DNA of 23,108 bases from Prevotellaceae bacterium (lineage in GTDB: Bacteria > Bacteroidota > Bacteroidia > Bacteroidales > UBA932), in the NCBI GenBank assembly GCA_031273485.1, contig JAISRS010000175.1:1-23108 (forward strand), written 5' to 3'. The notes beneath the pieces were generated by a model. It worked only from the letters and a program-made list of their open reading frames with translations, had not been told where the DNA came from and ran no database searches. Positions within the stretch are counted from its first letter, which is position 1, and each line of letters starts with the position of its first letter. Made by a program: the position numbers and the translations under genes. Shown here one piece after another: positions 1 through 9,522 of the stretch.

Positions 1-2186
1 CGGATTTGTTCCAAAATCAAGGCGTTTTTATCATCGTCCGTAATTTTGACTTTTTTCATCTGTACCCACTTGCCCGCGTATTTTTCGGTTTCCTGCAATA
101 ATTCTTCGTTTCGGGTTGCAACAATATCAAGCATGTCAACGCCCTTTTGATATTCTTCATCTGCCAACGGCTTGTTTTGCCGCAATTTATAGGCAATATT
201 GGAAACAATATTTTGTCTGGTAATGTCAAAATAGCCGCTGTCTTTGCCCCATTTCCCTATTTCGTTCCACAATGCAGGTGGAATTGATTTGACGGTTTCC
301 CTGTTTTGCTGCAATTCTTCTTCTGAAATATCAATGTCAGTGTTGCGTTTGGGAGGATTCTTTTCATCTATCAAATCGGCTTTTATTTCATTGATATTGA
401 ATGCCCACAAATTACTTTTAACCTTTTCCCAACATTCTTCTTTCTTTGCCCATTCAATGTAATGCGATACGGGCGACTCTTCCAAAATAAACTGATTTAC
501 CTGTTTCATCAAATTATAAATACAGTCGGAAAGTGTTTGCGAAACTTGCTGATTTTTCCAAATTTTATAAAGGTCTAACTTGTTTTCTGCAAGTATGTTT
601 ATTAAGGATAAAGTATAAGGTACTACCACCTGCCGCAACTCGCCAATGTTGTAGTCGTTCTGCTTTGTGCCATAGCGTTTTTCGGCAGTTTTGAACAGAA
701 TACACTTTGCAATCGTATCTTCAAAGAATACATTATTGATTTTCTTTGTGTTATCTGGCAAGTTGAACATTCTGAAAAGCACATAGTTTTTTTCGTTACC
801 ACGAACAACAATGTGCGGTCCAATTACCAATTTCTTACTGTCGTATATTTCCTGATATGCGTTGATATATTTTGCCAATTCCACCTTTGTAAACATTTGA
901 TTTTTAAGATATTTCCTGTCAAATGCAGTTTGTTTGGCTTTGGTTGTACCTTCCCGATTGCGCAAAGTCTTGTATTGTCCCCTTGCTCGCTCAAAAAACC
1001 AACAGGTTTGCATATTGTTTTGAGCCGTTACAGGTGACAGAATATAGCGCGACAACTTTTCAAACGCAATAAGGGCGGGATTGTTAGCCGAAAAGTCGGC
1101 ATCATTGACCTTGTTTTGCGTGTTTGCATAGCGTGAAATGCGCGAAACTATTTCGCTGTATTGGTCGGGATTATCAATGATTGAGAATTTGACCTGCACA
1201 AAAATATTTGAAATATCCGCTCTGTCTTTTCGTGCGCTGTTGTAAATTGAAGCGGTTGTTTGTCCGCCGTTTACAATTTGCAAGTTACTGATTTTCTTAA
1301 TATAGTGGCTTGTTTCGTCAAGTTCTATGTGGTCGGCAGTCGCAGCAATGCCGTTGTTAAAAGCCAAAAACATTTGCGGCTCGTTGCGGATTGTGTCGCG
1401 GATACCCTTGTTTATTTTTCCTGTGAATTGCAAAAACGACCTTACATTCTGTTCTAACAATCGTGCACCATATCTTTCGTAAAGTTTTGCCAAACAAGTA
1501 CCCGGAATAATGGCTATATATGCTTTGTAATCAGAATTTTGTGTGTTTGCCAACAAACAGGGAATTTTATAGGATTCGCCCTCAAAATCTTCAAAATCAA
1601 GTTCTATGGGTACGCGGGCTTGCTCGGAAATTTTATACAGATAGTTTATATCTATTATTTTGTAATATATATTGTATCCGCTTATCATTTCACTTGGCGG
1701 AAAATCGCCCTTATATTCGCCATTGGTCAGGATAAACGCATTAACACGTACAAGATTTTCTTTGAGTTCCCGAAAGTTTGCCAAAGTATTTGCAAACTCA
1801 AAAATTGCTGAAGATTCTGCAACTTCATTTACATAATCTTTTTCAACTGCTTTTCGAAAAAAATTTGTGATTCTGGTTGTTGCTCTGTCTATTTCCGACT
1901 TTGCAACACTTGGTATAGTTTCCGTTGGGTCAAAAATGGAAATAAACAAATCTACTGTTTCGTAATTTTCAGACACTGCAAAAGCATTAATTTTATGCTG
2001 ATTACGAGTTCCTAAGGCTTTTTCATCATAGGCAATATCGGCATTTTCAGTTTCGCCTGCCTCTGCCAACATCTCAACGGCAATTCTGGTAAAGGTCTGT
2101 TCCTGTGTGTCCCCCTCCTCTTTGCCCGCCTGCAATGCAATAATATCCTGCAATAACGATTGATGAAATTTATTTATCTCATTCAT
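1..2186 (-). CDS. AIPR family protein (abortive infection phage resistance), C-terminus cut by window edge
   Basis: The minus-strand frame is open from an ATG at 2186 to the window edge, giving at least 728 residues. It begins MNEINKFHQSLLQDIIAL. The AIPR hallmark is plain: FLAFNNGIAATA near residues 273-284 and IVNGGQTTASI near 304-314. AIPR proteins are linked to abortive phage resistance and recur in restriction-type operons; their biochemical activity is not established as far as I know. The ATG overlaps the TGA of the DUF4420 gene upstream (ATGA), so translation is probably coupled and this is the last visible gene of the six-gene operon. The stop codon lies outside the window; family members are often around this length, so little is probably missing. 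Family assignment is secure; the role as effector or accessory factor is inference. Confidence 0.9.
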   Translation of the reverse strand, partial: MNEINKFHQSLLQDIIALQAGKEEGDTQEQTFTRIAVEMLAEAGETENADIAYDEKALGTRNQHKINAFAVSENYETVDLFISIFDPTETIPSVAKSEIDRATTRITNFFRKAVEKDYVNEVAESSAIFEFANTLANFRELKENLVRVNAFILTNGEYKGDFPPSEMISGYNIYYKIIDINYLYKISEQARVPIELDFEDFEGESYKIPCLLANTQNSDYKAYIAIIPGTCLAKLYERYGARLLEQNVRSFLQFTGKINKGIRDTIRNEPQMFLAFNNGIAATADHIELDETSHYIKKISNLQIVNGGQTTASIYNSARKDRADISNIFVQVKFSIIDNPDQYSEIVSRISRYANTQNKVNDADFSANNPALIAFEKLSRYILSPVTAQNNMQTCWFFERARGQYKTLRNREGTTKAKQTAFDRKYLKNQMFTKVELAKYINAYQEIYDSKKLVIGPHIVVRGNEKNYVLFRMFNLPDNTKKINNVFFEDTIAKCILFKTAEKRYGTKQNDYNIGELRQVVVPYTLSLINILAENKLDLYKIWKNQQVSQTLSDCIYNLMKQVNQFILEESPVSHYIEWAKKEECWEKVKSNLWAFNINEIKADLIDEKNPPKRNTDIDISEEELQQNRETVKSIPPALWNEIGKWGKDSGYFDITRQNIVSNIAYKLRQNKPLADEEYQKGVDMLDIVATRNEELLQETEKYAGKWVQMKKVKITDDDKNALILEQI

Positions 2187-3190
2187 AACAATTTAATTGT
2201 GTTGAAAAGTTGATTTTCAGTAGCCAAATATTCATCGCACATTGTAAGAATGATTGCGTATTTTACATCGCTCACGCCTCCACGCAGTTCGTTTTCCTTA
2301 ATGCGTGGAAAATCTGTTTCTACTTTATAATAATTCTCGTTTCTGGCTCGATAAAACCGTTCTTGGTAATATGGTTCGTGTTTGTCTAAATAACCTGCCT
2401 CAAAAAGTTTTGTATTAAACAACGACAAAGCGGGCACATCGTTATCAAGCATTTCACGGATTGTGGCAACTTTCTGGCAAAGCGTTTGACCATTTCCGTT
2501 TGAAACCTCAATGGAAAAATGAAACAAAAACAGATTTTCCAAAAGCGTTTCATCTAACTGCCTTTCGCCGTTAATGGTTACTTTCTGCGGGTTGTTGGTT
2601 GAGGTGGTCTTGACTTCGACCGCCCAACTGCTGCCCTGAAAATCGCGCAATGCCTTATCAACTCCAACCCACGAATGTAAAACATCGCAAGGGTTGGTTT
2701 CGGGCTTTGATAGAAATTTTTGCAAAAAATGCAGTTCGCCGAAAAGTCCCTGCTGTTCTGCAGGTGTTAGCCCTGTCGAGTTGTTCTTTTCAAACAGCGT
2801 TTTCCACTTCTCTAACTGATTGATAACGGTACGGCTGATTTTCTGTTCGGTATTCAAACGGATAACCGACTGTATCAGGTTTTCGCAAAGTGTGGCAAAA
2901 ATGTCTCGGCTGTTCGGGTGTAAAAGTTGAATTATCAGCAATCTGGAATTTACAAAAGTTGTGTCAACCAACAGCATAACTTTCAACTCTCGCAGGTTGT
3001 CGAAAGAAGAAATATCAATGCGTATGTCGTTGCTGAAAGTGAACGCCACACCGTAATACCGTTCAGGGTATTGGAATGTTCCGTAAATATGGAAAGGCAC
3101 ATCACTTGAATACAACCGTTTTACAAGCCCTACGGCTTTTTCTTCTTCCAACGCTTCCCAAAGTTCCAATATATGATTACTGCTCGTCAT
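2183..3190 (-). CDS. DUF4420 PD-(D/E)XK nuclease-like protein
   Basis: This is a 335-residue protein from the chosen ATG at 3190. It carries a PD-(D/E)XK-type core: GLFGEL with a conserved Glu near residue 152, RDF with Asp near 183, then WAVEVKTTS with Glu 192 and Lys 194. That spacing and the E-V-K signature fit the DUF4420 family of putative restriction-type nucleases. The frame is open upstream to a TTG at 3244, with ATGs at 3208 and 3202 also possible. I chose 3190 because it overlaps the end of the Z1 gene by only 14 bases and the family's first helix (HILELWEALE) follows at once. None of these starts has a strong Shine-Dalgarno, which is normal for Bacteroidota. Its stop overlaps the AIPR start. 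Probably cleaves DNA on instruction from the Z1/MORC ATPases; that is inference. Confidence 0.88.
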   Translation of the reverse strand: MTSSNHILELWEALEEEKAVGLVKRLYSSDVPFHIYGTFQYPERYYGVAFTFSNDIRIDISSFDNLRELKVMLLVDTTFVNSRLLIIQLLHPNSRDIFATLCENLIQSVIRLNTEQKISRTVINQLEKWKTLFEKNNSTGLTPAEQQGLFGELHFLQKFLSKPETNPCDVLHSWVGVDKALRDFQGSSWAVEVKTTSTNNPQKVTINGERQLDETLLENLFLFHFSIEVSNGNGQTLCQKVATIREMLDNDVPALSLFNTKLFEAGYLDKHEPYYQERFYRARNENYYKVETDFPRIKENELRGGVSDVKYAIILTMCDEYLATENQLFNTIKLL

Positions 3191-5963
3191 AGGTGTTATC
3201 ATTTTCATTATTAAATAAATCTTCTGTTTCTGCAAATTCTGCAATTTGATTTACAGTATAAGAAATTGCGTATTGCTTTTCACTGCCCGGAAATGAAATC
3301 ACAAAACCAATAAATGGTTCATCTGTTTTTTCGTATGTAATTGTTCCCGCAGGTTTTCCTTTTACATTGGCACATTCGGGATTGAGCGGATAAATAAGCA
3401 ATAGCGGATTTGTTCGTGGACGGAACTCCTGACGGACAATTTCGGGAGCTGGATAATCTTTATCTTCCCAATTCTTTTTTATCTGTCTTGTGCGTTTCAA
3501 TGCGGCTTCAAACAATTCATTATCCAAATCTATGAACTCATCTTTTTGATTACCAACAATATGATTTTTACGAATGTAGTAAGTATTCCAATTCGTATCA
3601 TCGGCACGGTTACGGTCAAAACAGCCAACTGTTAAACCATTTGAAAATGTATGTGCTGCCTCTGCATTATCTTTTTTATTCATTAAAACCACGCGCCACG
3701 AAGTTAATTCACCCTCGCGTACAAGGTCTTGAATATAGGCACTAATCATATCCAAATCAACCTTTTTCAGACTGTCGGCAACTTTGAATTTAGAAAAATA
3801 GTCGCAAATATCATCGGGCGAAACATTACGCCACAAATAGTTATTGCCTTTCTTTTCTGGCGTTCCAAATGCTGATATGAAATTGTCGGTTGCAATCAGA
3901 TTCTTTTTCTTTGTTCCCCTATCCATTGGCAGTTGATAGGTTTCTATCAAACGACCTGCCCATGATACTTCTATTTGTTTTGTATAACGCATTTTTGAAA
4001 TAGAGGTAATCTGTAATTGTCCCGGACTATTGCGGACTTTCAGTGCATAATCTTCCGGCGTTCCGTTAATGTTTGCCAGATAGTCAAAATCAGACCGCAA
4101 TTCTTCGCTTGCAATGGTAATGTGTCTAAACCATTCGTTTAATTCTTCGCTTGTAAACAAACGGCACAAATCTACATAGCCAGGTCGGTAGCCAAACCAA
4201 CGCCCCATTTGCATAAGCGTATCATACATTTTTGAGGCACGCAAAAAATAACTTACCGACAGCCCTTCCAAAGTCAAACCGCGTGAAAGTTTATCGCCAC
4301 CGATTGCGATTACTGAAATGCCTGTTTTTTCGTTTTCGTAGTAAGTCAGACAATCGCCCGAAGTGCCGTTAATTGATTTTATTTCAACCTTTTGTACTGC
4401 CTTATAAAGCAAGGGTTTGATTTCTTCCCACGAATGAACGGTTAAATTTCTATCAATGTCGCCAAACTTTGACTGCCGAATCTCGATTGTAACGGTTTTA
4501 TATGATTTATAATTTGCCGTGTCTTCTTCCAAAATTTTGCGAAATTCTTCATAAATGGCGGTGTCTCCTGCCTCAATTTCATGTTTATAATAGTTGAACA
4601 AATCCTCAACCAACTCTTTTATATGGTTTTGCCACATCTGATAACGCGAAATGTGAATGAGCATTGAATTGTGTTTTGTTCCCTGTCCTCGTGCTATGCG
4701 GACGGCACAAGTAACAATGAAACATTTTACAGCAGTTTTCAATGATTCAGGTATGTCGCTGAAAGTGGGTTTATCATCGTCTTTTTTGTGTCCCGGCGGC
4801 ACAAAGAAATCATAATCCTTTATCGGAAAAACGATTGGTAACAAATCATTATTTGTATCATCGGGAATAATGGAAGTTCCGAAAACCTTTTCTGGACCAA
4901 TATAATTTGTCGGGGCAGGAATGTTAATGATAAAATCACGCGGGAATAAATCTTCTTCATTCTGTGGAATAAAGATATTGGCAAACGGCGTAGCCGTGTA
5001 GCCAACATAAGCGGAACGGTTAAACAGAGAAATCATTTTGCAAATATTCCTGTTTATCGCTGTCGGATCCAACTCTTTCACATTCGTATTGATTGATGCA
5101 TTATCAGCCTCATCATCAATAATCAAAAGCGATTTGTTTGTAATCTTGTCGTTTGTTGCCTGCGTTTGCAGCCAATTACACAAGCGTTTCAAAACAGAGG
5201 CATTTTTTTTGACAACCAATAAAATAGGCTGCGGTGCGTTGAAGTTGAATCCTGCTGTGTTAGTTGCTCTGCTTGTGAAATCTCCCTTTTCCAAACTCGT
5301 TGTATATGAGTTTGCAATAGCATTTTCAAATCCCGGAATAAGCCCTACGCCGATTTTCGTTGTTTTGTTCATTGTATAGGCTCTTTCATACTGTGTATCA
5401 AAACCCAAAAATCCCTCGTCAATGCGGTTTTGCGTTTGACTGCGCAAATTGTTATGAATACCTGCCAAAACAACAATAAGGTTAAAGCCCACGTCTGCTG
5501 CCTTGCAAATCAGCCCTGTGTAATTTGCTGTTTTACCAGATTGCACTTGTCCGACAACCAATCCTTTTTTAGCAATCTGTATTTCAGAGCGTTGTGGATT
5601 AAAGAGTTTATCAAGCACTTTATCGGTCAGTTCGTCTAATTGTAAAATAACGCTTGGGGCAAACTTCTTTTGCTTTTCCAGATATTCAGCGTAACGAGTC
5701 CAAAACTCCCACTTTGATTTTTGGTTTGCCCGAAAATCTTTCAGCCACGGCTCGCGGCGTTCCCTGCCTTCCAAAATTTGAAAGGTGTCAATCTTAACAC
5801 TGTACATTGAAAGCAAATCGTTTTTCAACTTAACAGCATCAACATCGGGGTACAGTATTGTTGCCTTGCCGATGGCATTGTTTATTTCGCTATCGGTAAC
5901 GCTTGCTTTCCTGCCGATTATGCTTTGGCATATCTCTATCGCTACTTGGTAATTTTCACTCAT
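3177..5963 (-). CDS. Z1 domain superfamily II helicase-like ATPase
   Basis: This 928-residue protein has a complete set of helicase-type motifs. Walker A is GQVQSGKT at 138-145, Walker B is DDEAD at 283-287, and motif III-like TATPFA is at 323-328. A motif V-like GGDKLSRGLT sits at 555-564 and a motif VI-like MGRWFGYR with its arginine finger at 586-593. This combination defines Z1-domain endonuclease/helicase-like proteins found beside MORC-like ATPases in restriction-modification operons. The start ATG overlaps the TGA of the GHKL ATPase gene (ATGA). The C-terminal ~300 residues (about 620-928) match no domain I recognise and may bind DNA or a partner. Likely role: DNA-dependent translocation or remodelling that licenses the nearby nucleases. 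The family call is firm; the role is inference from context. Confidence 0.93.
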   Translation of the reverse strand: MSENYQVAIEICQSIIGRKASVTDSEINNAIGKATILYPDVDAVKLKNDLLSMYSVKIDTFQILEGRERREPWLKDFRANQKSKWEFWTRYAEYLEKQKKFAPSVILQLDELTDKVLDKLFNPQRSEIQIAKKGLVVGQVQSGKTANYTGLICKAADVGFNLIVVLAGIHNNLRSQTQNRIDEGFLGFDTQYERAYTMNKTTKIGVGLIPGFENAIANSYTTSLEKGDFTSRATNTAGFNFNAPQPILLVVKKNASVLKRLCNWLQTQATNDKITNKSLLIIDDEADNASINTNVKELDPTAINRNICKMISLFNRSAYVGYTATPFANIFIPQNEEDLFPRDFIINIPAPTNYIGPEKVFGTSIIPDDTNNDLLPIVFPIKDYDFFVPPGHKKDDDKPTFSDIPESLKTAVKCFIVTCAVRIARGQGTKHNSMLIHISRYQMWQNHIKELVEDLFNYYKHEIEAGDTAIYEEFRKILEEDTANYKSYKTVTIEIRQSKFGDIDRNLTVHSWEEIKPLLYKAVQKVEIKSINGTSGDCLTYYENEKTGISVIAIGGDKLSRGLTLEGLSVSYFLRASKMYDTLMQMGRWFGYRPGYVDLCRLFTSEELNEWFRHITIASEELRSDFDYLANINGTPEDYALKVRNSPGQLQITSISKMRYTKQIEVSWAGRLIETYQLPMDRGTKKKNLIATDNFISAFGTPEKKGNNYLWRNVSPDDICDYFSKFKVADSLKKVDLDMISAYIQDLVREGELTSWRVVLMNKKDNAEAAHTFSNGLTVGCFDRNRADDTNWNTYYIRKNHIVGNQKDEFIDLDNELFEAALKRTRQIKKNWEDKDYPAPEIVRQEFRPRTNPLLLIYPLNPECANVKGKPAGTITYEKTDEPFIGFVISFPGSEKQYAISYTVNQIAEFAETEDLFNNENDNTYDEQ

Positions 5964-7429
5964 TGTAATTGCTCAATTAAATATTCGTAATTGTTAAACG
6001 GCTCTTGTATTTTCAACAAGGCTTTTGCTTGTGCGGGCGTTTTGCCTTGTTTAATTTGATTTTTGTACATCAACAAAAGCATTTCTTTTATCAAGTTTGT
6101 ATCAACATCGGAAAACGGCGTTTTCTGTGTTTCTTCGCCCTGTGCTTCGTTTATGTATATTGTTTTTGTCGGTATTGCTTCTTCCAAAAACTTCAATAGT
6201 TTTTCAATGGCTTGTTCGGGGTTTTCCTTTGCTAAACTTTTCAAGTCCTGAATCATTAAATGCTCACGATTAACCACAAACGACCATTTGCTGTCTTTTT
6301 TCTTTTCAAGCCAAAGCGGTTGAAAATTTTGTCCGGCTCTCTGTTTCAAGATTTTGCCTCTGTGTCGGTAAACTTCGCTGCCAATGGAGCGAACTGCCTT
6401 TGCATAAGATTCTAACTGTTCCCTGCAAACCGCGGGCGGGTATGCTTTTGACTTTTTAATATCAATCTGCCATTCGGTATCTAACTTGTTGGGCAAATCA
6501 ATCTGTATGCGTACCAACTTATAATGTTCTTCTTTTCGGAACAATCCTAACCAATCGCCTGCCAAAAGCAAGCGTTTGCCACGATATACATAAAATCCCT
6601 GCTGTGCAGGGTAGCCGTTCATTCCCTCTGCTTTTTTGTATGCCTGTTCTGACGAAAAATTATTTTTGTGCGGCAAAACATAACCTTTCATTTTTGCACC
6701 ACCGTTAATATTTTCGGTGGGTTGTTCCTGCGTTTTGTTTTCATTTGGGCAAAACGGATTCCACGCCGTAATTTCGTGTTCGCCCCAAAAGATTTTAATT
6801 GCCTTGTCTTCAAGAAATCTGTGAAAAGTCATAGCAATATGATTTTTCACTTTATCCAAAGCATCGGAAAATTTTCGCTTTGCGCTGTAGTCTGTTTCAG
6901 CCGTCTGCGACGGTAGCACTCTGTCTAAATCACTCCAAACAACAAGCGTACCTGACTGCAAACTGTCTAACTCGTTCTTAAATCCTTCGGGTATCCATTG
7001 CAGCAATTCCCATTTGTCGTTTTGAGCAACATAATCCAAAACCCACGACCAAAAGGCAGGTGCATAATCTTTGCGTTTGCTTAAAACGGAAAGTCTGCGA
7101 CACTGCGAAAAAGAGGCAGTTTTAAGTCCCAAACCAAAACGTCCTAAATCAGTTTCAGGGCGGTCAGACAAGGGATTTTGCGCACCCGGTCGCATTGCTT
7201 GTATTATCTCGCTGCTGTTCATGCCATCGCCATCATCTTTTATCGTAATGATAGAGTTACCGCCTCGCCAAAGGCGGTTAATGTAAATGTTCTTTGCGTT
7301 TGCAGAAATAGAATTGTCGATAATATCAGCAATGGCAGTTTCCAGACTGTAACCGATAGCCCGAAATGTTTCTATCATTGAGGCGGCTTCGGGAATTGCC
7401 TCTGCTTTTTGTAATTTATCGTAATCCAT
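5960..7429 (-). CDS. GHKL ATPase, MORC/MutL-like, of a restriction-type operon
   Basis: This 489-residue protein has an N-terminal Bergerat-fold ATPase. The N box holds Glu 30 and DIIDNS at 35-40. The G1 box is DDGDGM at 65-70 and the G2 box is GRFGLGLKTASFSQ at 96-109. A middle S5-like region includes YRGKRLLLAGDWLG and a Lys near IDIKKSKAYPP that may serve as the conserved ATP-sensing lysine. It resembles the prokaryotic MORC-like group rather than MutL proper, because no MutL endonuclease domain or motif is visible. Such ATPases dimerise on ATP and clamp DNA. The gene starts 11 bases after the DUF3883 gene and overlaps the Z1 gene by four, so it lies mid-operon. Probably a DNA-clamping sensor or regulator of the Z1 ATPase and nucleases (inference). 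Confidence 0.92.
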   Translation of the reverse strand: MDYDKLQKAEAIPEAASMIETFRAIGYSLETAIADIIDNSISANAKNIYINRLWRGGNSIITIKDDGDGMNSSEIIQAMRPGAQNPLSDRPETDLGRFGLGLKTASFSQCRRLSVLSKRKDYAPAFWSWVLDYVAQNDKWELLQWIPEGFKNELDSLQSGTLVVWSDLDRVLPSQTAETDYSAKRKFSDALDKVKNHIAMTFHRFLEDKAIKIFWGEHEITAWNPFCPNENKTQEQPTENINGGAKMKGYVLPHKNNFSSEQAYKKAEGMNGYPAQQGFYVYRGKRLLLAGDWLGLFRKEEHYKLVRIQIDLPNKLDTEWQIDIKKSKAYPPAVCREQLESYAKAVRSIGSEVYRHRGKILKQRAGQNFQPLWLEKKKDSKWSFVVNREHLMIQDLKSLAKENPEQAIEKLLKFLEEAIPTKTIYINEAQGEETQKTPFSDVDTNLIKEMLLLMYKNQIKQGKTPAQAKALLKIQEPFNNYEYLIEQLQ

Positions 7430-7440
7430 ACATCATTATT

Positions 7441-8226
7441 TTAAGAATTATTGGATGTGGATTTCAACTCTTTATCCGAAATAGTCCAATTAATCTGTAT
7501 GGTTGTTCGGATATTTTTGGTAGGCTTTAAGACGCGGGAGGGATTATTTATAAACTCTATTTTTGGTTTATCATTTACATTCCTCACTATGCATAAAAAG
7601 TATTTACTTTTTTGTTCCATAGCGACTTTCCATTCTTTATTAGTGAAAAGAATTCCACCCGACAAATCAGAAATTCCTTTTACTTCTACATAAGTTTCAT
7701 TTAAATTAGTTTCTATTATTTTATAATCATATCCACAACCAAAATCTCTACAATCTACCAAAGTCCCTTTAATTGGGAGTTTATTTTGAGTATAGTAGTT
7801 ACGAAAAAACTCCTCTGCTGCTTTTCCTGTGGGACATCGTAAAATGAACTTTCCTATTTCAACTTTATTGTTTGTCGTATTCTTTATAAGATTTATAATA
7901 TCTCTGAGGTCTTCAACATCTCTGTAAGAAGGGTTATACAAGATATTATTGGCAATATCTCTCATATCTGCTTCCTCCAATTCATCTAATATCTCAATTG
8001 TCCTGATAATTCTTTTGTCCATCGGTCTTTTCCACCCTTGCCGCCAAGGATAAATAGGATCGAATTCATCACGCCTCAGTTTGACATAGTTTTTCTTTAC
8101 ATTTAATAACTTAGCCGTCTTCTCAAACGCCTCATTAAATGAGTCAAAACCTAAATTTTTCAATCCCTCCTGATTATATTTTGAAAGATAAAAAGCAACT
8201 ATAATGGCTAAAACATTATTATTCAT
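7441..8226 (-). CDS. DUF3883 domain protein, probable PD-(D/E)XK restriction endonuclease subunit
   Basis: This 261-residue protein has an N-terminal helical part (about 1-110) with the segment NYVKLRRDEFDP, typical of proteins that sit beside C5 methyltransferases. A DUF3883 nuclease-like domain follows at about 125-225. Visible catalytic candidates are AAEEF (Glu 138/139), GYDY with Asp 167, and YVEVKG with Glu 181 and Lys 183, followed by the family signature FTNKEWKVA. Its ATG overlaps the methyltransferase TGA, which pairs the two as a modification/restriction couple. The gene is visibly AT-richer than its neighbours: two sampled 60-base lines gave 25% and 35% G+C, against 40% and 55% in the methyltransferase. 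That suggests the nuclease module was acquired separately. The family is confident; target specificity cannot be read. Confidence 0.88.
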   Translation of the reverse strand: MNNNVLAIIVAFYLSKYNQEGLKNLGFDSFNEAFEKTAKLLNVKKNYVKLRRDEFDPIYPWRQGWKRPMDKRIIRTIEILDELEEADMRDIANNILYNPSYRDVEDLRDIINLIKNTTNNKVEIGKFILRCPTGKAAEEFFRNYYTQNKLPIKGTLVDCRDFGCGYDYKIIETNLNETYVEVKGISDLSGGILFTNKEWKVAMEQKSKYFLCIVRNVNDKPKIEFINNPSRVLKPTKNIRTTIQINWTISDKELKSTSNNS

Positions 8227-9515
8227 AACAGCATTTCTTTTAATTCTTCTGCAATTTTATGAGCCAAAACCACAGGAACAGCATTACCTATTTGTTTAAA
8301 TGCGGAGCTTCGGCTGCCCTCAAAGTAGTAATCATCTGGAAATGATTGCAGGCGGGCGGCTTCGCGTATGGTAATGGAACGAACATTGTCGATTGTTGGG
8401 TTTAATGTGGGATAGATATAATAATGTCCGTCCATTGCAATATGAGCAACAACGGTATGGCAATAACCATCGTGATTAACAACCTGAAAACGATTAAGAA
8501 AAGATATTTTGTTTTTGTGCTTTTGCAGTTCTTTGGGCAGTTCTGCATAATTTAGACGTTTTTTCCCATTTCGCCACAACAGAACAGCCCTGCGATATAT
8601 TTCACGGTCATTTTCGTTATGCGGTCTTGCAATGTGTTGGGTCGTAAAATTGACAGTACCGCGAATGCCTGATTTTTTCAGATATTTCATTTGGGAAAGC
8701 GGCTTAACGTATTCTACAGGCGCACATAATGTCCCCTCGCCTGCCTTTCGTTCTGGCAGGTCTGAAAATAAGTCGTTCAGTACCTCGTATGGCATTTCTT
8801 CTCTTTCCAAATCAGGATAACAAAATTTAGTCGGTTTTCCGCTTTTGTCTTTTTCTTTCCAACCTATAATAATAACACGTTGCCTGTTTTGCAATACGCC
8901 GTGTTCTGAGGCAGTCTGAATTTTCAAATCCATTTTATATCCAGCCCTTTCTACTAATCGGATAAAGTCTCTCAATGGTTTTCCGTTTTTAGCGGAACGA
9001 ATACCCAAAACATTTTCAAACACAAAAATTTTCGGCTGGTAACGTTCTAAGAATTTTACATAATATTTGTAAAGTTCGTTGCGGGGGTCTTTCTCAACGG
9101 CTTTGCCCATTCGTGCGCGACCTGCAACGGAATACGCCTGACAGGGCGGACCGCCAACGATAATATCAACCTGCTTGTTGCCTATCAGAGTATCAACTTT
9201 CTTGAAAATACCGGCAATGGTTTTCTCTCCGATTTCAGACTGAATAACGGTATCAATTATTTCTTTGGGAATCTGCGTCCAAAGTTTGCTGCCATCTTCC
9301 TTTTCCTGTTTTTCGTAAAGATATTTTTTGTACTTTTGCAGTTGGTTGTTGGTTTTAAGATAGTGGAAAGCAGCACGGGTTTTCAGCGTGTCGCAGGCGT
9401 ACCTGTCCATTTCGATATGTGCCAAAGGCGTATAGCCCGCCCGAATAAAGCCTTCGGACAAGCCACCTGCACCGGCGAATAAGTCTATGAATTTTAAACT
9501 ATACATCATATCCAT
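8223..9515 (-). CDS. DNA (cytosine-5-)-methyltransferase
   Basis: This 430-residue protein has the ordered motifs of C5 methyltransferases. Motif I (AdoMet binding) is FIDLFAGAGG at 9-18. Motif IV is GGPPCQAYS with catalytic Cys 125. Motif VI is ENV at 167-169, motif VIII is QNRQR at 209-213, and motifs IX/X are RLQSFPDDY and KQIGNAVPV near the C-terminus. The target-recognition region lies roughly between 240 and 370. There is an unusually long stretch (about 100 residues) between motifs I and IV. It methylates the C5 of cytosine in a sequence-specific site, protecting host DNA from the co-encoded nucleases. It is the first gene of the operon and overlaps the DUF3883 gene by four bases. The ATG at 9515 has no clear Shine-Dalgarno; ATGs at codons 3 and 4 are alternatives. 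Confidence 0.96.
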   Translation of the reverse strand: MDMMYSLKFIDLFAGAGGLSEGFIRAGYTPLAHIEMDRYACDTLKTRAAFHYLKTNNQLQKYKKYLYEKQEKEDGSKLWTQIPKEIIDTVIQSEIGEKTIAGIFKKVDTLIGNKQVDIIVGGPPCQAYSVAGRARMGKAVEKDPRNELYKYYVKFLERYQPKIFVFENVLGIRSAKNGKPLRDFIRLVERAGYKMDLKIQTASEHGVLQNRQRVIIIGWKEKDKSGKPTKFCYPDLEREEMPYEVLNDLFSDLPERKAGEGTLCAPVEYVKPLSQMKYLKKSGIRGTVNFTTQHIARPHNENDREIYRRAVLLWRNGKKRLNYAELPKELQKHKNKISFLNRFQVVNHDGYCHTVVAHIAMDGHYYIYPTLNPTIDNVRSITIREAARLQSFPDDYYFEGSRSSAFKQIGNAVPVVLAHKIAEELKEMLL

Positions 9516-9522
9516 GTTACGA

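Noticed and set aside
5038..5379. Plus-strand open frames inside the Z1, AIPR, MORC and methyltransferase genes
   Set aside because: They are shadows of well-supported minus-strand genes and show no domains of their own.
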